DNA of 64,000 nucleotides, from NCBI GenBank assembly GCA_964387285.1, contig CAYLWO010000001.1:124001-188000 (forward strand). The letters run 5' to 3'. The first letter of the stretch is position 1. The number at the start of each line of letters is the position of its first letter. Shown here piece after piece: positions 46,141 through 55,170 of this stretch. The DNA is from Anaerohabitans sp964387285 (GTDB lineage: Bacteria; Zhuqueibacterota; Zhuqueibacteria; Residuimicrobiales; Residuimicrobiaceae). Both the position numbers and the translations under genes were made by a program. The notes beneath the pieces were generated by a model. It saw only the letters and a program-made list of their open reading frames with translations. It did not search any database and was not told the origin of the DNA.

Positions 46141-48657
46141 TTAGCGTTCGATTGCCAGATACCCTCGTTGCTGGCCGCCCGGGTACTCTGCTAACCAGAT
46201 ATACAGACCACTGGCAACCTCGGGTCCGTCTTTGGTAAACATATCCCAGAACATGGAGCCGTCACGTGGATCCTGTCCCTCATATTCCAGGACATCCATA
46301 ATCTGTCCGGACAAATCGAGGATGGTGATCCGGGTATCAGCGGTCAAATTGTAGAATTGCACCTTGTGCTCAGAGCCAACATCGTGCGGCGCTTGCACTT
46401 TATATGGATTGGGCCTTACTTCGATCTTTTTCACTCCGCTCTTGTAATCATTCGTGGTAACACGCGCCGGTTTCAGGACATGCGCCGCACCGATGTATTT
46501 CTGATCAACAAGGCTATAAGTCGGGAATTCCGACGCTGCGGTGGCGTAATGATAGCAGCCAAAGTAGCGGCCATCGCGGCCATTCCAGTTGTTTTTGGCG
46601 CTTTCCAGACTGGTATAGTTCACACCGGCCATTTGGCCGCTTTCATTGTCAAATGCAGCGACATAATACCAATAGGTATAACCGATTTGGACTTCTTTGC
46701 TCTGATCAATCCATTGATAGGGGTAAGTCGCTTTATCGGTATCCGTATTGGCATATTCCGCTTTGGTCAGATCCGCTTTTGGAATGTAAGCCATAATCTT
46801 CCATGGACCGGATGGATTGCCGTCATGCGTAAAATTATAGTCGGCAGGAGCGCTCCAGTTCGGATTATTAGGCATGCAGTATTTGGCTGCCAGTTGATCA
46901 TCCGTGGCGCCGATATCCGCAGCGGTCTGATGATGGTACATATCCAGGAATTGGATGCCCATTTTACGGAAATCAACTTTAGGATAAGCGGTTACACGAT
47001 ATATCTTGTAACCGGCAAAATCTGCAGCTGATTCAGCGCGTTTGTCCCAGACTATTTTATTGCTAAAGCCGCCTGCTGCATTCTGCACCGGGCTTACTTT
47101 CAAATCCGGCGAAGCGGGTGGTTTGGGAACCGCCCAGTTTTTCTCATAAGCCCAGCGTGCGGCTTTGATAGCGCGACGCACACCCTGCAGACGATGGCCG
47201 GCGTATTGTACATAAACAGCGGTCATGGTTTCACCCACTTCAAGGGAGAACGGACCAATGCCAACCAGTCGGTCGCCGTCGAAATTATGCGTCGTGGGAG
47301 CGGTTCCGCCGTCAGTCCAGGTATCGGCAGCCGGAATGGGTGTAGTCGTTCCGGGGAAATTTTTCTCCCAGTTTTGCAGCCACTTGCGCGTATATTTCAT
47401 ATCGCCCATGGGCTGTTTGCGCTCTGCTTCCGGTTTGATGATGCTTACGAAGGACAGAGGATCGCCGGCGGTATAGGGTTTGGTCGTATCAAACCAGTTT
47501 GGATCCGGTTTAACGGCAGTCAAAGGCGCAGAACTCCAGCTCCGGCCGCCTTCTTCATACCAGACACCGGTCGCGGTGATGAAATCGAAAAGCGGGCTGC
47601 GTCCAGCGTTGCCGTAGCTGCGGTTGCTCGAGGTAAACCAACCACGCTGCTGGCCGACGCCTATGGGATGGCTGTCATAAATGGTCTTTTTGTCTTCAGC
47701 AGCAGAGCCGCCCTCCATGGTACCCTTTTTTGCAGCCAGCCAGGAGGTGCCGTTCCAGACATCCCACATGATGGCACGACCGTTGCGATAGCCGATTTTG
47801 CGTTCGTTATTCGGCGCCCAGCCATTGGCATCCACCAGGCTCATGGGCACGGAAGTACAGAACTCGAAATCGACATTCCAGGGATTTCCTTCCGGGTCCG
47901 GGCTGCCGTCATATCCGGAAAGATCTGTGACGCGCCAACCCCAGCCGGCGCGCACGCCTGCATTATTGTTGGCAATTTGACCAACACATTCGAACCGTCC
48001 GGACAGGGACATGGCCTCGATCTTGTGGCCGGTGCGTTCCACCACGCCGTCGCAATTGATATCCTGTACGCCGGTATTGGTCAATTCCACCTCTACGGCG
48101 ATCCAATCGTTCATATTGGCTTCATTAATGGCAAAGGAGCGGGCACGCATTTTGACGTCAACGCCAATATTGGTTGGCTGAGTGGCGTTGTAAATCATTT
48201 GTGAACGTTCGGCATCAGCCCACTGCGCTGCGCCTTTACTGTCGCCATCCGATGAAACCGGCACATTGCCTTTGGTTTTATCCATGGTGAAAGCATAGGC
48301 ATACTGTTTTTCACCGGTTGTGCTCAGCGTTGTGTAATTGTTAAAGTTTTCAATTTTACTGTACTCTACCATCAAAATAGCTGTGGACCAGGGCAAATTA
48401 AACCAATCGCCGCCCGGATACATTCCGGTTGGAGTGGTCCATTGCCGCTCAAGGTTCCCAAGGCGAACTAATTGCCAGTTTACTGTGACATTAGTAGCCG
48501 AGGATCCATAATCCTTGTAAATGCCGCTGGGGCAAACGGTTTCCCACAAATCACCGCAGCTGAGCACACCTACCTTGGGGTAAATTGCAGCCAGGGATGT
48601 GGTCGCCCAAACAAGGAGCAGGACCAGAATCCCAAGCGATAGGCATCTTTTCATCAT
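46141..48657 (-). CDS. Surface protein with fibronectin-like region and type IX-like C-terminal domain
   Basis: The protein has 838 residues. AGGAGA lies before the ATG, and the signal peptide ends near SLAA24. The N-terminal 500 residues have no family that I recognise and are rich in Trp, Gly and Asn. A fibronectin III-like part (NKIVWDKRAESAADFAGYKIYR) follows about 540-700. The last 90 residues form a type IX sorting/FlgD-like domain (KKIEVRPNPYKVQ; KVQFYNLTADTRITILDLSG; ASGLYIWLAEYPGG). It sits between a TonB receptor and a PorV-like gene. It would be exported and held at the surface, and may act as the glycan-binding partner of the receptor in place of SusD. That role is inference. Confidence 0.72.
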   Translation of the reverse strand: MMKRCLSLGILVLLLVWATTSLAAIYPKVGVLSCGDLWETVCPSGIYKDYGSSATNVTVNWQLVRLGNLERQWTTPTGMYPGGDWFNLPWSTAILMVEYSKIENFNNYTTLSTTGEKQYAYAFTMDKTKGNVPVSSDGDSKGAAQWADAERSQMIYNATQPTNIGVDVKMRARSFAINEANMNDWIAVEVELTNTGVQDINCDGVVERTGHKIEAMSLSGRFECVGQIANNNAGVRAGWGWRVTDLSGYDGSPDPEGNPWNVDFEFCTSVPMSLVDANGWAPNNERKIGYRNGRAIMWDVWNGTSWLAAKKGTMEGGSAAEDKKTIYDSHPIGVGQQRGWFTSSNRSYGNAGRSPLFDFITATGVWYEEGGRSWSSAPLTAVKPDPNWFDTTKPYTAGDPLSFVSIIKPEAERKQPMGDMKYTRKWLQNWEKNFPGTTTPIPAADTWTDGGTAPTTHNFDGDRLVGIGPFSLEVGETMTAVYVQYAGHRLQGVRRAIKAARWAYEKNWAVPKPPASPDLKVSPVQNAAGGFSNKIVWDKRAESAADFAGYKIYRVTAYPKVDFRKMGIQFLDMYHHQTAADIGATDDQLAAKYCMPNNPNWSAPADYNFTHDGNPSGPWKIMAYIPKADLTKAEYANTDTDKATYPYQWIDQSKEVQIGYTYWYYVAAFDNESGQMAGVNYTSLESAKNNWNGRDGRYFGCYHYATAASEFPTYSLVDQKYIGAAHVLKPARVTTNDYKSGVKKIEVRPNPYKVQAPHDVGSEHKVQFYNLTADTRITILDLSGQIMDVLEYEGQDPRDGSMFWDMFTKDGPEVASGLYIWLAEYPGGQQRGYLAIER

Positions 48658-48705
48658 TACTGTTCTCCTTTATCAAAAGGTAAAGTCGCTGGCGAACAGG
48701 CCAAC

Positions 48706-51684
48706 TCATAGAGTGAATTCTATACCTGCATAGATTTCACGCGCAATACCGGCAAACGGATTGCCGCCAGCATCCATGGGACGCCAGTACAAACCCCAGG
48801 GGATCTGTTTCGTTTCGTAGAGGACATTGTTATAATTGTCAAAGGTCAGAACATTTAGACGATCAAACACATTAAGGGCCTCAACGAACACGCCGATTTT
48901 GGTTCTACCGAATGTGACGTATTTAAACAATCGTACATCGGTCTGAAAGAAAGGCTCGCCATCCAACCATTCTTCATAGCGTGAATTTTTGACATCCAGG
49001 GTTTTTGCAAAAAACCATTTACTGCGATAGGTGGTCAGTGTGGATAGTCTTATGTCATACGGAAAATCGAACATCATTGTCAATTTGCCATTCCAGTAAT
49101 TGAATCCGCGTGAGTAAGAAGGAAATTGATAACGACGATCGAGATCATAAGCTTCGTCCGTAGTTCCGGGTTTTAAAGCCGTGCGCGCGGAACCGTCGGT
49201 GACCATTCCACCGCCAAAGGAGGAACCTTTGTCGTAAGAATAAGAGAGGCTGAGGTTTCCGGATACTCCGACCACGCCGAAATATTTCTCTGCTTGCGGT
49301 CGTTTCCACAAGTTCAATTCAAAACCGCGGCTGTCGCGATAGCCCCAGTTGGTGTAATAATACATGGTGCCGCCGCCGGAAGTGCCGGGCAAGGGTCCGA
49401 TGTTATAAGCGATGGTACTGGCATTTCTGGTGTCGCGATAATAAGCCGTCAGGTCGCCGCCAAAGTCCTTGGTCAACGCCACGTTCAGACCGATTTCATA
49501 GGCATAGGCGCGCTCGGGATCCATATCGGCATTATACAGTGCCGGCAGCGAAGGATAGCCCCAATAGGAGTATTCCTGGAACGACTGCAAATAGGCCGGT
49601 CGCGTCGTGTAGATGCCCCAGCTGTAATGCATGGCTGCGCTTTCGGTGATGGGATGCGACACGCCCAGGCGCGGGCTGGCATAAACATGCGTTTTGGCAG
49701 CTTTGTCGCGATTAATAAACCAGGTTTTCTGACCATTGGCCAGACTGTCCCAATGCGCGGGCGCAAAAATGTTCGCCGGCATCTTACTGCCCATGTTATA
49801 GCCATCCAGACGAACGCCGAGATTGACGATGATGCCCTGGTATTCGATGCGATCCTGTAAATAAGTGCCAAAATTCCACGGATTAATTTTCCAGGATTGC
49901 ACATAGAACGGGTATCGGGCGTCTGTGCCGCCGACAGCCGCACCATGCTGGAAATTATCCAGAGTAACATAATTATACTCCAGACCCGCTTTCAACTGGT
50001 GGTTAAAGTTTACCTGTTTGGTAAAATCCGTTTTAGCGGTCAACACGCTGGTCTTGATATCTTCATACAGATAACCAGGGCTGCCGAAGCGGGTTTGATT
50101 GCCCCATTCATCAAGTGTATAGACCTGATCATTGCCTGGAGCGGGATTGAATATGCGTGTGTTAAGATCAACGATGTATTGTTTTGACTTTTCAATCGTA
50201 TCCAGAATGATCCAATCGCCGTATTCACCGAACTTTAATTTACCGTCAACCGGAGCATAGCCATAGGTACGATGCGTCGAAACAAAACTGAGATTGGTTT
50301 CCAGAAAACTGGATGGATTAAAATTCTTGACCCATTTGAGATAGCTCATCAGGCCCAGTTTGTCGTTGACAGGCTGACCTTCCAGATAAAACATGTACAT
50401 GCCTGTGAACTGGCGATTCTTCCAACCCAGCAGCTTGCCGCCGTCATCCACCTTGCCCATCCAGGTGAGTTTGTTGGTTGGCGTGATATAATAGTTTAAC
50501 TTTAAAGCAGTGCTCACTTGACGCTGGAATTCGCCGGGAAAACGACCGTGATCGTCCAACAATTGACCGGAAAAGAAAAAATTGCCCTTGCTGGTCATTG
50601 GTCCGCCAATGTTGAGTTCAGCGTTGATGCGCGGATCTTCCCCGTAAGGATACATACCCGGTTGCCAGAGCATCTGTTGGCCGCGTGCTACGCTCTGCGC
50701 ATCAGGCGTACCATCAGCCTTTTTGGCATTCAACAATTTATTGCGATAGTCGATAAAGTGCTGAGCCGCACTCTTACCGCCAAAGATGCCCTGTTCGGGA
50801 ATGGCATCATAAACATCCGGACCGGCATGCTTCAGACCACCCATGCTGGAGCGTAAGAACGCTTTCACCGACAACTTGTCGCTTCCATCTTTGGACGCCA
50901 GGTTGATGACACCGCCGGAAGCAGCATATTCGGCATTGACCGTACCGGCAATCACATTGGCTTCCTGCACAGAGCTCTGTGCGACACTGCCAACTGTTTT
51001 AACGAGACTGGAAGGAGGCGGCGCATTCGGATCCTGGGTATCGTAGGTCGTGGAACTCGCCGTGGTTGGAGTGTCGTCATGTTTCACAAAAGAATAAGCA
51101 AAACCGCCGCCGCCGCTTGGCCAATAGACATCGGCCACGTTGATGCCGTCGATCATGTAGCCGACACCACGTTTGCTGGCGCCGCGCATGGCTTGCGCAG
51201 TCACCGACGTCTGCAGAATTTCATTCAGACTCGCGGCCGGCAACACATTGTTGACCTGCTCATCAGAAAAAGTAACCTTGGTAGCGGTCATGGTCTTATC
51301 GATAGCCGGACGAGTCGCCAATACGGTCATCGTTTCGCCCGAGATCACCGTCTGTTTAAGTTTGACGGATAGTTCGGTGGTACGATCCAAATTCACAATC
51401 ACACCCTGGATATCCTGGCCTGTATAGCCCATAAACGAATACTTGATCGTATAAGAGCCTGGCGGCACATTCAGGATAAAGTATTGACCCTGAAGATTCG
51501 TCACTGCGCCCATTTGAGTGCCGCTGATTTGCACGTTAACTCCGGGAAGAGGTTCACCTGATGCAGCATCGGTAACCGTTCCCGAAATTTTGCCTAAAGC
51601 GGCAAAGGCCGGAGTTCCAAAAAGTGTCATGCAGAGCAGACCTGTAACCATGGTTACAAGCAGCTTTTTCGAGATTTTCCTCAT
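48706..51684 (-). CDS. TonB-dependent outer membrane receptor with carboxypeptidase-regulatory-like domain
   Basis: The protein has 992 residues from the ATG at 51684, which has a GGAGGA site; the longer ORF start lacks one. The signal peptide ends near AFA. Residues about 34-110 are a CarboxypepD_reg-like domain (GKISGTVTDAASGEPLPGVNV; SYTIKYSFMGYTGQDIQ). A TonB-box-like ETMTVLATRP, a plug domain (VGYMIDGINVADVYW) and a long beta-barrel ending in YAGIEFTL follow. It imports a large ligand by TonB energy. The plug and barrel lack close SusC look, and no SusD gene follows; the next genes encode a type IX-type surface protein and PorV. A carbohydrate ligand is inferred from the surroundings. 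Confidence 0.85.
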   Translation of the reverse strand: MRKISKKLLVTMVTGLLCMTLFGTPAFAALGKISGTVTDAASGEPLPGVNVQISGTQMGAVTNLQGQYFILNVPPGSYTIKYSFMGYTGQDIQGVIVNLDRTTELSVKLKQTVISGETMTVLATRPAIDKTMTATKVTFSDEQVNNVLPAASLNEILQTSVTAQAMRGASKRGVGYMIDGINVADVYWPSGGGGFAYSFVKHDDTPTTASSTTYDTQDPNAPPPSSLVKTVGSVAQSSVQEANVIAGTVNAEYAASGGVINLASKDGSDKLSVKAFLRSSMGGLKHAGPDVYDAIPEQGIFGGKSAAQHFIDYRNKLLNAKKADGTPDAQSVARGQQMLWQPGMYPYGEDPRINAELNIGGPMTSKGNFFFSGQLLDDHGRFPGEFQRQVSTALKLNYYITPTNKLTWMGKVDDGGKLLGWKNRQFTGMYMFYLEGQPVNDKLGLMSYLKWVKNFNPSSFLETNLSFVSTHRTYGYAPVDGKLKFGEYGDWIILDTIEKSKQYIVDLNTRIFNPAPGNDQVYTLDEWGNQTRFGSPGYLYEDIKTSVLTAKTDFTKQVNFNHQLKAGLEYNYVTLDNFQHGAAVGGTDARYPFYVQSWKINPWNFGTYLQDRIEYQGIIVNLGVRLDGYNMGSKMPANIFAPAHWDSLANGQKTWFINRDKAAKTHVYASPRLGVSHPITESAAMHYSWGIYTTRPAYLQSFQEYSYWGYPSLPALYNADMDPERAYAYEIGLNVALTKDFGGDLTAYYRDTRNASTIAYNIGPLPGTSGGGTMYYYTNWGYRDSRGFELNLWKRPQAEKYFGVVGVSGNLSLSYSYDKGSSFGGGMVTDGSARTALKPGTTDEAYDLDRRYQFPSYSRGFNYWNGKLTMMFDFPYDIRLSTLTTYRSKWFFAKTLDVKNSRYEEWLDGEPFFQTDVRLFKYVTFGRTKIGVFVEALNVFDRLNVLTFDNYNNVLYETKQIPWGLYWRPMDAGGNPFAGIAREIYAGIEFTL

Positions 51685-52149
51685 ACTTCTAGTCCTCCAA
51701 ATTATTAGTTGTTGAATCAATGGCACACTGTATGGAATAACCCATGCAAGGTACCGATTCTCACCTGCTGTGATTCATGAGCGTTGACTGGATTGCAGGT
51801 GGTTGCTCACGTTTGCTGTTTTCTCCCTTACTAGACTCCTTTTTCCCTCCTCCTCTTTTTAATAAACGGCTTTTTGGTTATTGAATGTGGTTGAAAATTG
51901 ATTTGGATCAAAAAAAATAAAAAAAGCGATCAAAAGAGTGACAACTCGTTTTGCTCGCTTGGATAGTTACTTTGACGGTGACAATTTTGGCCTTGTGAAA
52001 CTTACCTGGCATGTCAGTTCTCTGGCTTTTTTTAAAAAATCATTTCAATTAAACTGTTTAACGTTATGCAATTTATTTTTATTAATCAAGACTTTTTTTC
52101 AAATTTATTAAAAAAAAATTAATGAATAATGTCTTGTTTTATTTGAATT
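51685..52149. other. Leader and promoter region of the receptor operon
   Basis: The right part is very AT-rich and holds the terminator of the kinase gene (51926-51958). Between it and the receptor start, at about 51837-51860, the minus strand has a purine-rich tract with several AGGAGG-like cores (AAAAAGAGGAGGAGGGAAAA), far from any start codon. No gene is seen. The receptor promoter probably lies between 51720 and 51920, but I cannot point to its boxes. Confidence 0.45.
51926..51958 (-). terminator. Intrinsic terminator of the PfkB kinase gene
   Basis: On the minus strand GCGAGCAAAACGAGT pairs with ACTCTTTTGATCGC around a four-base loop (one mismatch, one bulge) and is followed by a long run, TTTTTTTATTTTTTTT (plus-strand A tract 51910-51925). 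It ends transcription about 190 bases after the kinase stop and isolates the receptor operon. Confidence 0.8.
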
Positions 52150-53187
52150 TTATACTAGTTGTTCACTTGTCTGATAAGCTTTTATGTCCTTTTCACTGCA
52201 CATGGCGCCTGTTGCTGAGACATCCGCCAAACTTATAGCCGCTGCCGCTGCCGCAAAAGCCAGACTATCTTTTATTGACCATTCCTGATGTATACCGTGC
52301 AATAATCCAGCAGAGAATGCATCACCGGCGCCGGTATTGCCTTTATACCGCTCCGGCGGTACGCGATAATTGGCTTGTATATGCAATCCTGATTTTACAG
52401 AGTAAGCATAATTGGGACCGCGACTGCCGCAATGCACCACGGCTAAACCAACGCCAAAATCATGCACAAGCGCGATACATGCTTTTTCCGGATCCGGGCA
52501 ATCGGTCAGGCTGCAAGCCTGATCCTCGTTAATGCAACAAATATCGACCAGATTCAAGGTCTTGCGGTAGCGTAAAAATTTCCACAGATTATCTTGCGTG
52601 GGCGTGACAAAATCCAGTGCGGTAAGGCTGCCCTGTTGACGGATGCGCGCCAGGCTATGTCCCATCACTGCGCCATAGTGCGCATCAGCGAGATCGAATT
52701 GCGGCAACAGCAAGCCATAGCCGAACATGACAATTTTACAGCCGGCTAAAAGAGTGAAATCAATATCAGATTCACAGAAGGATCCCATGGCGCCCAGCGC
52801 ATGACGAAAAATGCGTTCAATGGCGCCATCGGGCATGCGGATATGCAGCACTTCGGTAGAAGAGGTGACATTCTGTTTATCAATAACGAGCGTCTGGTCG
52901 GAAATACCGTGCTCCAATAACTGCTTGCGTATAAGTTGGCTTCGATGATCCTCGCCCACTTTGCCGACAACCGTTACCGGATAACCACCGGCCATTTTTG
53001 CCAGATCAATGGCCACATTTAAAGCCATGCCGCCGGTGCTGTAACGTATATCTTCCCCGGCTAATTCCTGTTTGTCGACAAAGAGCTGGGCATCCGTGTA
53101 GGTCAATTGCCCTGGCGAAATGGCCGGCGCCAGTTCATCGACGATGCAACTGCCGATCAGGGCGATTCCCTTGTTTGAACAAGTCAT
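52150..53187 (-). CDS. PfkB-family carbohydrate kinase
   Basis: The 345-residue protein has a ribokinase-like fold: TGGMALNVAIDLAKMAGG near 51-68 is the first signature, and GNTGAGDAFSAG at 283-294 holds the anion hole and catalytic base Asp289. It phosphorylates a sugar or keto-sugar acid with ATP in the cytoplasm. In a lyase-rich region a 2-keto-3-deoxygluconate kinase would fit, as unsaturated uronates are usually converted to that compound; this is inference, and fructose, ribose or nucleoside kinases of the family cannot be excluded. It is a single-gene unit with its own terminator. The region upstream is shared with the divergent M64 peptidase gene. Confidence 0.82.
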   Translation of the reverse strand: MTCSNKGIALIGSCIVDELAPAISPGQLTYTDAQLFVDKQELAGEDIRYSTGGMALNVAIDLAKMAGGYPVTVVGKVGEDHRSQLIRKQLLEHGISDQTLVIDKQNVTSSTEVLHIRMPDGAIERIFRHALGAMGSFCESDIDFTLLAGCKIVMFGYGLLLPQFDLADAHYGAVMGHSLARIRQQGSLTALDFVTPTQDNLWKFLRYRKTLNLVDICCINEDQACSLTDCPDPEKACIALVHDFGVGLAVVHCGSRGPNYAYSVKSGLHIQANYRVPPERYKGNTGAGDAFSAGLLHGIHQEWSIKDSLAFAAAAAAISLADVSATGAMCSEKDIKAYQTSEQLV

Positions 53188-53591
53188 GCAACGATTCCGC
53201 GTGATACTAACACATCGTCATAAAAACGAACTGTATTCATTTTTCTGTGGTAAAATATAGAGATCGACAACAGGATAGGACAGCTGAATTGAAAAAGATT
53301 CCAGAGTCAACATCACAACCACCGCTCCATTTCAATTATTGTGATTATTTTAACAATTAAGCTTGATTAATTCAAGTCTTTTTTTTAAAAATGGCATTTA
53401 ATATATCAAAACTGACGTTGACTGCAAATAAGAAGGAATCTCGCGTATGCATGCATTTTCACATTGTTAATAAATGGCTGCCGTATTTTGCCAAGCAGGA
53501 TAAATACCTTGTACTTTACGTCAGGAAGCGATATTTTATACGTTGAAAAGGTTGGCTATGGATTGAACAATAACTATTCATGGAGGCATCT
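53188..53591. other. Divergent intergenic region between kinase and peptidase genes
   Basis: This AT-rich stretch must hold two promoters. On the plus strand TTGTAC (53509) and TATTTT (53532) stand 17 bases apart, a weak sigma-70-like pair for the peptidase gene. A short palindrome, CTTGA-TTAAT-TCAAG, before a T-run near 53375 may be a weak terminator or an operator. No gene is seen. Confidence 0.35.
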
Positions 53592-55067
53592 ATGAAATTT
53601 TTACGTTTCTGGCTGCTGCTGTCAGCAATGTCATTTTCACTGCTTGCGCAAAGCCCGATAAACTTTAACGATTATTTTTTGGATAAATCGCTCCGTATCG
53701 AGTATTATCAAACCGGCGATGCCAAAGAGGAGGTCATTAGCCTGGATCAATTGCACCAGGAGGATATCTGGCCGGGCAGTTTGATCAATCTGATATCGCC
53801 TCTTAACTCGGGACGATACGGCGTCAAAGTATACGACGTTGCCGGCAATCGCCTCATCTATGCCAATGGTTTTGATTGCATGTTCGGCGAGTACAAAACC
53901 ACTACACCGGCTCTCAACGGAGTAAAAAGAACGTTTCGACGCTCCTTGCGTATTCCGCTGCCGAAAAATCCTTTTTTATTGGTCATCGAACGTCGGGACA
54001 AAAACAATCTCCTCTATCCTCTCTATCAGCAAACCATTGATCCGAATGATTACCATATCCTGCGGCAGTCCAATGCGTGCAAGGATTATCTGTACAAGCC
54101 GCTGCAAAACGGCGATCCTCATCAAAAGGTTGATCTGGTCTTTTTAGGCGAAGGGTATACCAAAGAGGAACAGGCAAAATTTACCGCAGATGTCGATCGA
54201 CAGATCGCCGCGCTATTTGAGATTGAACCGTATAAGAATCGTCGCAATGATTTTAACATATACGGCATTCTCAGCCCCTCGGAAGAATCCGCTGTTGATG
54301 AACCGAGAGAACGCATCTACAAAAACACCACGCTCGATGCTTCATTCAATGCCTTTGATCTGGATCGTTATTTGCTTACGGATGAGGGCATTCGCATTCA
54401 AAGATTGGCCGGCCGAGTTCCGTGCGATGCCGTGATCATTTTGGTGAACAGCAAACGTTATGGCGGCGGCGGCATTTATAACGATTATTGCATCACCACC
54501 GTGGACCATGAACGCAGCAAGATGGTTTTCCTGCATGAATTTGGCCATTCCTTTGGCGGATTGGCCGACGAATACTATGCTTCCGAAGTCGCTTATAACG
54601 ATTTTTATCCCAAAGGTGTGGAACCTACCGAGCCCAATATCACAGCTCTGCTCGATCCCAAGCACGTCAAATGGCAAGAGTTTTTATCGCCCGGCATCTC
54701 TGTGCCGACAGAACACGGCAAGGACCAACTGGACAGTCTGGCCATCGCCCGGCAAAAGAACAACAAACAACACTATCAAGAATTGGCTGCCGCCAAAGAG
54801 AAAAATGCACCTGAAAAGGAAATGGAAAAAATTAAGACAAAATACAACCAGATTGAAACAAAAATTAAAAATGAAATTGAGGCCATCCACAAGCAATACG
54901 CTGCGGTGATGGACAAGGTGGGAGCATTTGAAGGTGCCGGCTACAGCACCAAAGGATTATACCGGCCGATGATGCATTGCCTGATGATTTCCCATCCTAA
55001 AAACGAATTTTGCCGGGTCTGTCAGGCAGCCATCAACCGGATGATAGATTATTATTGCGGCAAATAG
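53592..55067 (+). CDS. M64-family (IgA peptidase-like) secreted metallopeptidase
   Basis: The protein has 491 residues. The ATG at 53592 has GGAGG five bases upstream (itself inside an earlier ATG), and it begins a signal peptide (MKFLRFWLLLSAMSFSLLA). The zinc site HEFGHSFGGLADE at 315-327 supplies His315, Glu316, His319 and Asp326, the M64 pattern. VDLVFLGEGYTKEE near 180-193 is the family's conserved strand. Residues about 385-445 form a charged coiled coil (KEMEKIKTKYNQIETKIKNE) inserted between the zinc site and a Cys-containing C-terminus (HCLMISHPKNEFCRVCQ). M64 enzymes include Clostridium IgA peptidase, but many relatives are secreted peptidases of Bacteroidota with unknown targets. 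It is transcribed alone and is convergent with the xylose isomerase gene. Confidence 0.85.
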   Translation: MKFLRFWLLLSAMSFSLLAQSPINFNDYFLDKSLRIEYYQTGDAKEEVISLDQLHQEDIWPGSLINLISPLNSGRYGVKVYDVAGNRLIYANGFDCMFGEYKTTTPALNGVKRTFRRSLRIPLPKNPFLLVIERRDKNNLLYPLYQQTIDPNDYHILRQSNACKDYLYKPLQNGDPHQKVDLVFLGEGYTKEEQAKFTADVDRQIAALFEIEPYKNRRNDFNIYGILSPSEESAVDEPRERIYKNTTLDASFNAFDLDRYLLTDEGIRIQRLAGRVPCDAVIILVNSKRYGGGGIYNDYCITTVDHERSKMVFLHEFGHSFGGLADEYYASEVAYNDFYPKGVEPTEPNITALLDPKHVKWQEFLSPGISVPTEHGKDQLDSLAIARQKNNKQHYQELAAAKEKNAPEKEMEKIKTKYNQIETKIKNEIEAIHKQYAAVMDKVGAFEGAGYSTKGLYRPMMHCLMISHPKNEFCRVCQAAINRMIDYYCGK

Positions 55068-55121
55068 TATCTATCCTTGAGGTTGTTTTTCGAATCCAGA
55101 TCGCTAAATTTAAACAGAAAT

Positions 55122-55150
55122 AAAAAAGGAAAACCTCGTTTCCCTTTTTT
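55122..55150. terminator. Bidirectional terminator between convergent genes
   Basis: AAAAAAGGAAAAC and GTTTCCCTTTTTT pair across a CTC loop with one A:C mismatch. The A-run on one side and T-run on the other let the hairpin end transcription from both the peptidase and the xylose isomerase gene. Confidence 0.75.
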
Positions 55151-55170
55151 ATTGGATGCTGCATGCGTGG

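Noticed and set aside
47194..48204. Antisense frame of 336 codons opposite the surface protein gene
   Set aside because: Shadow of the strong minus-strand coding gene, with no start signal.
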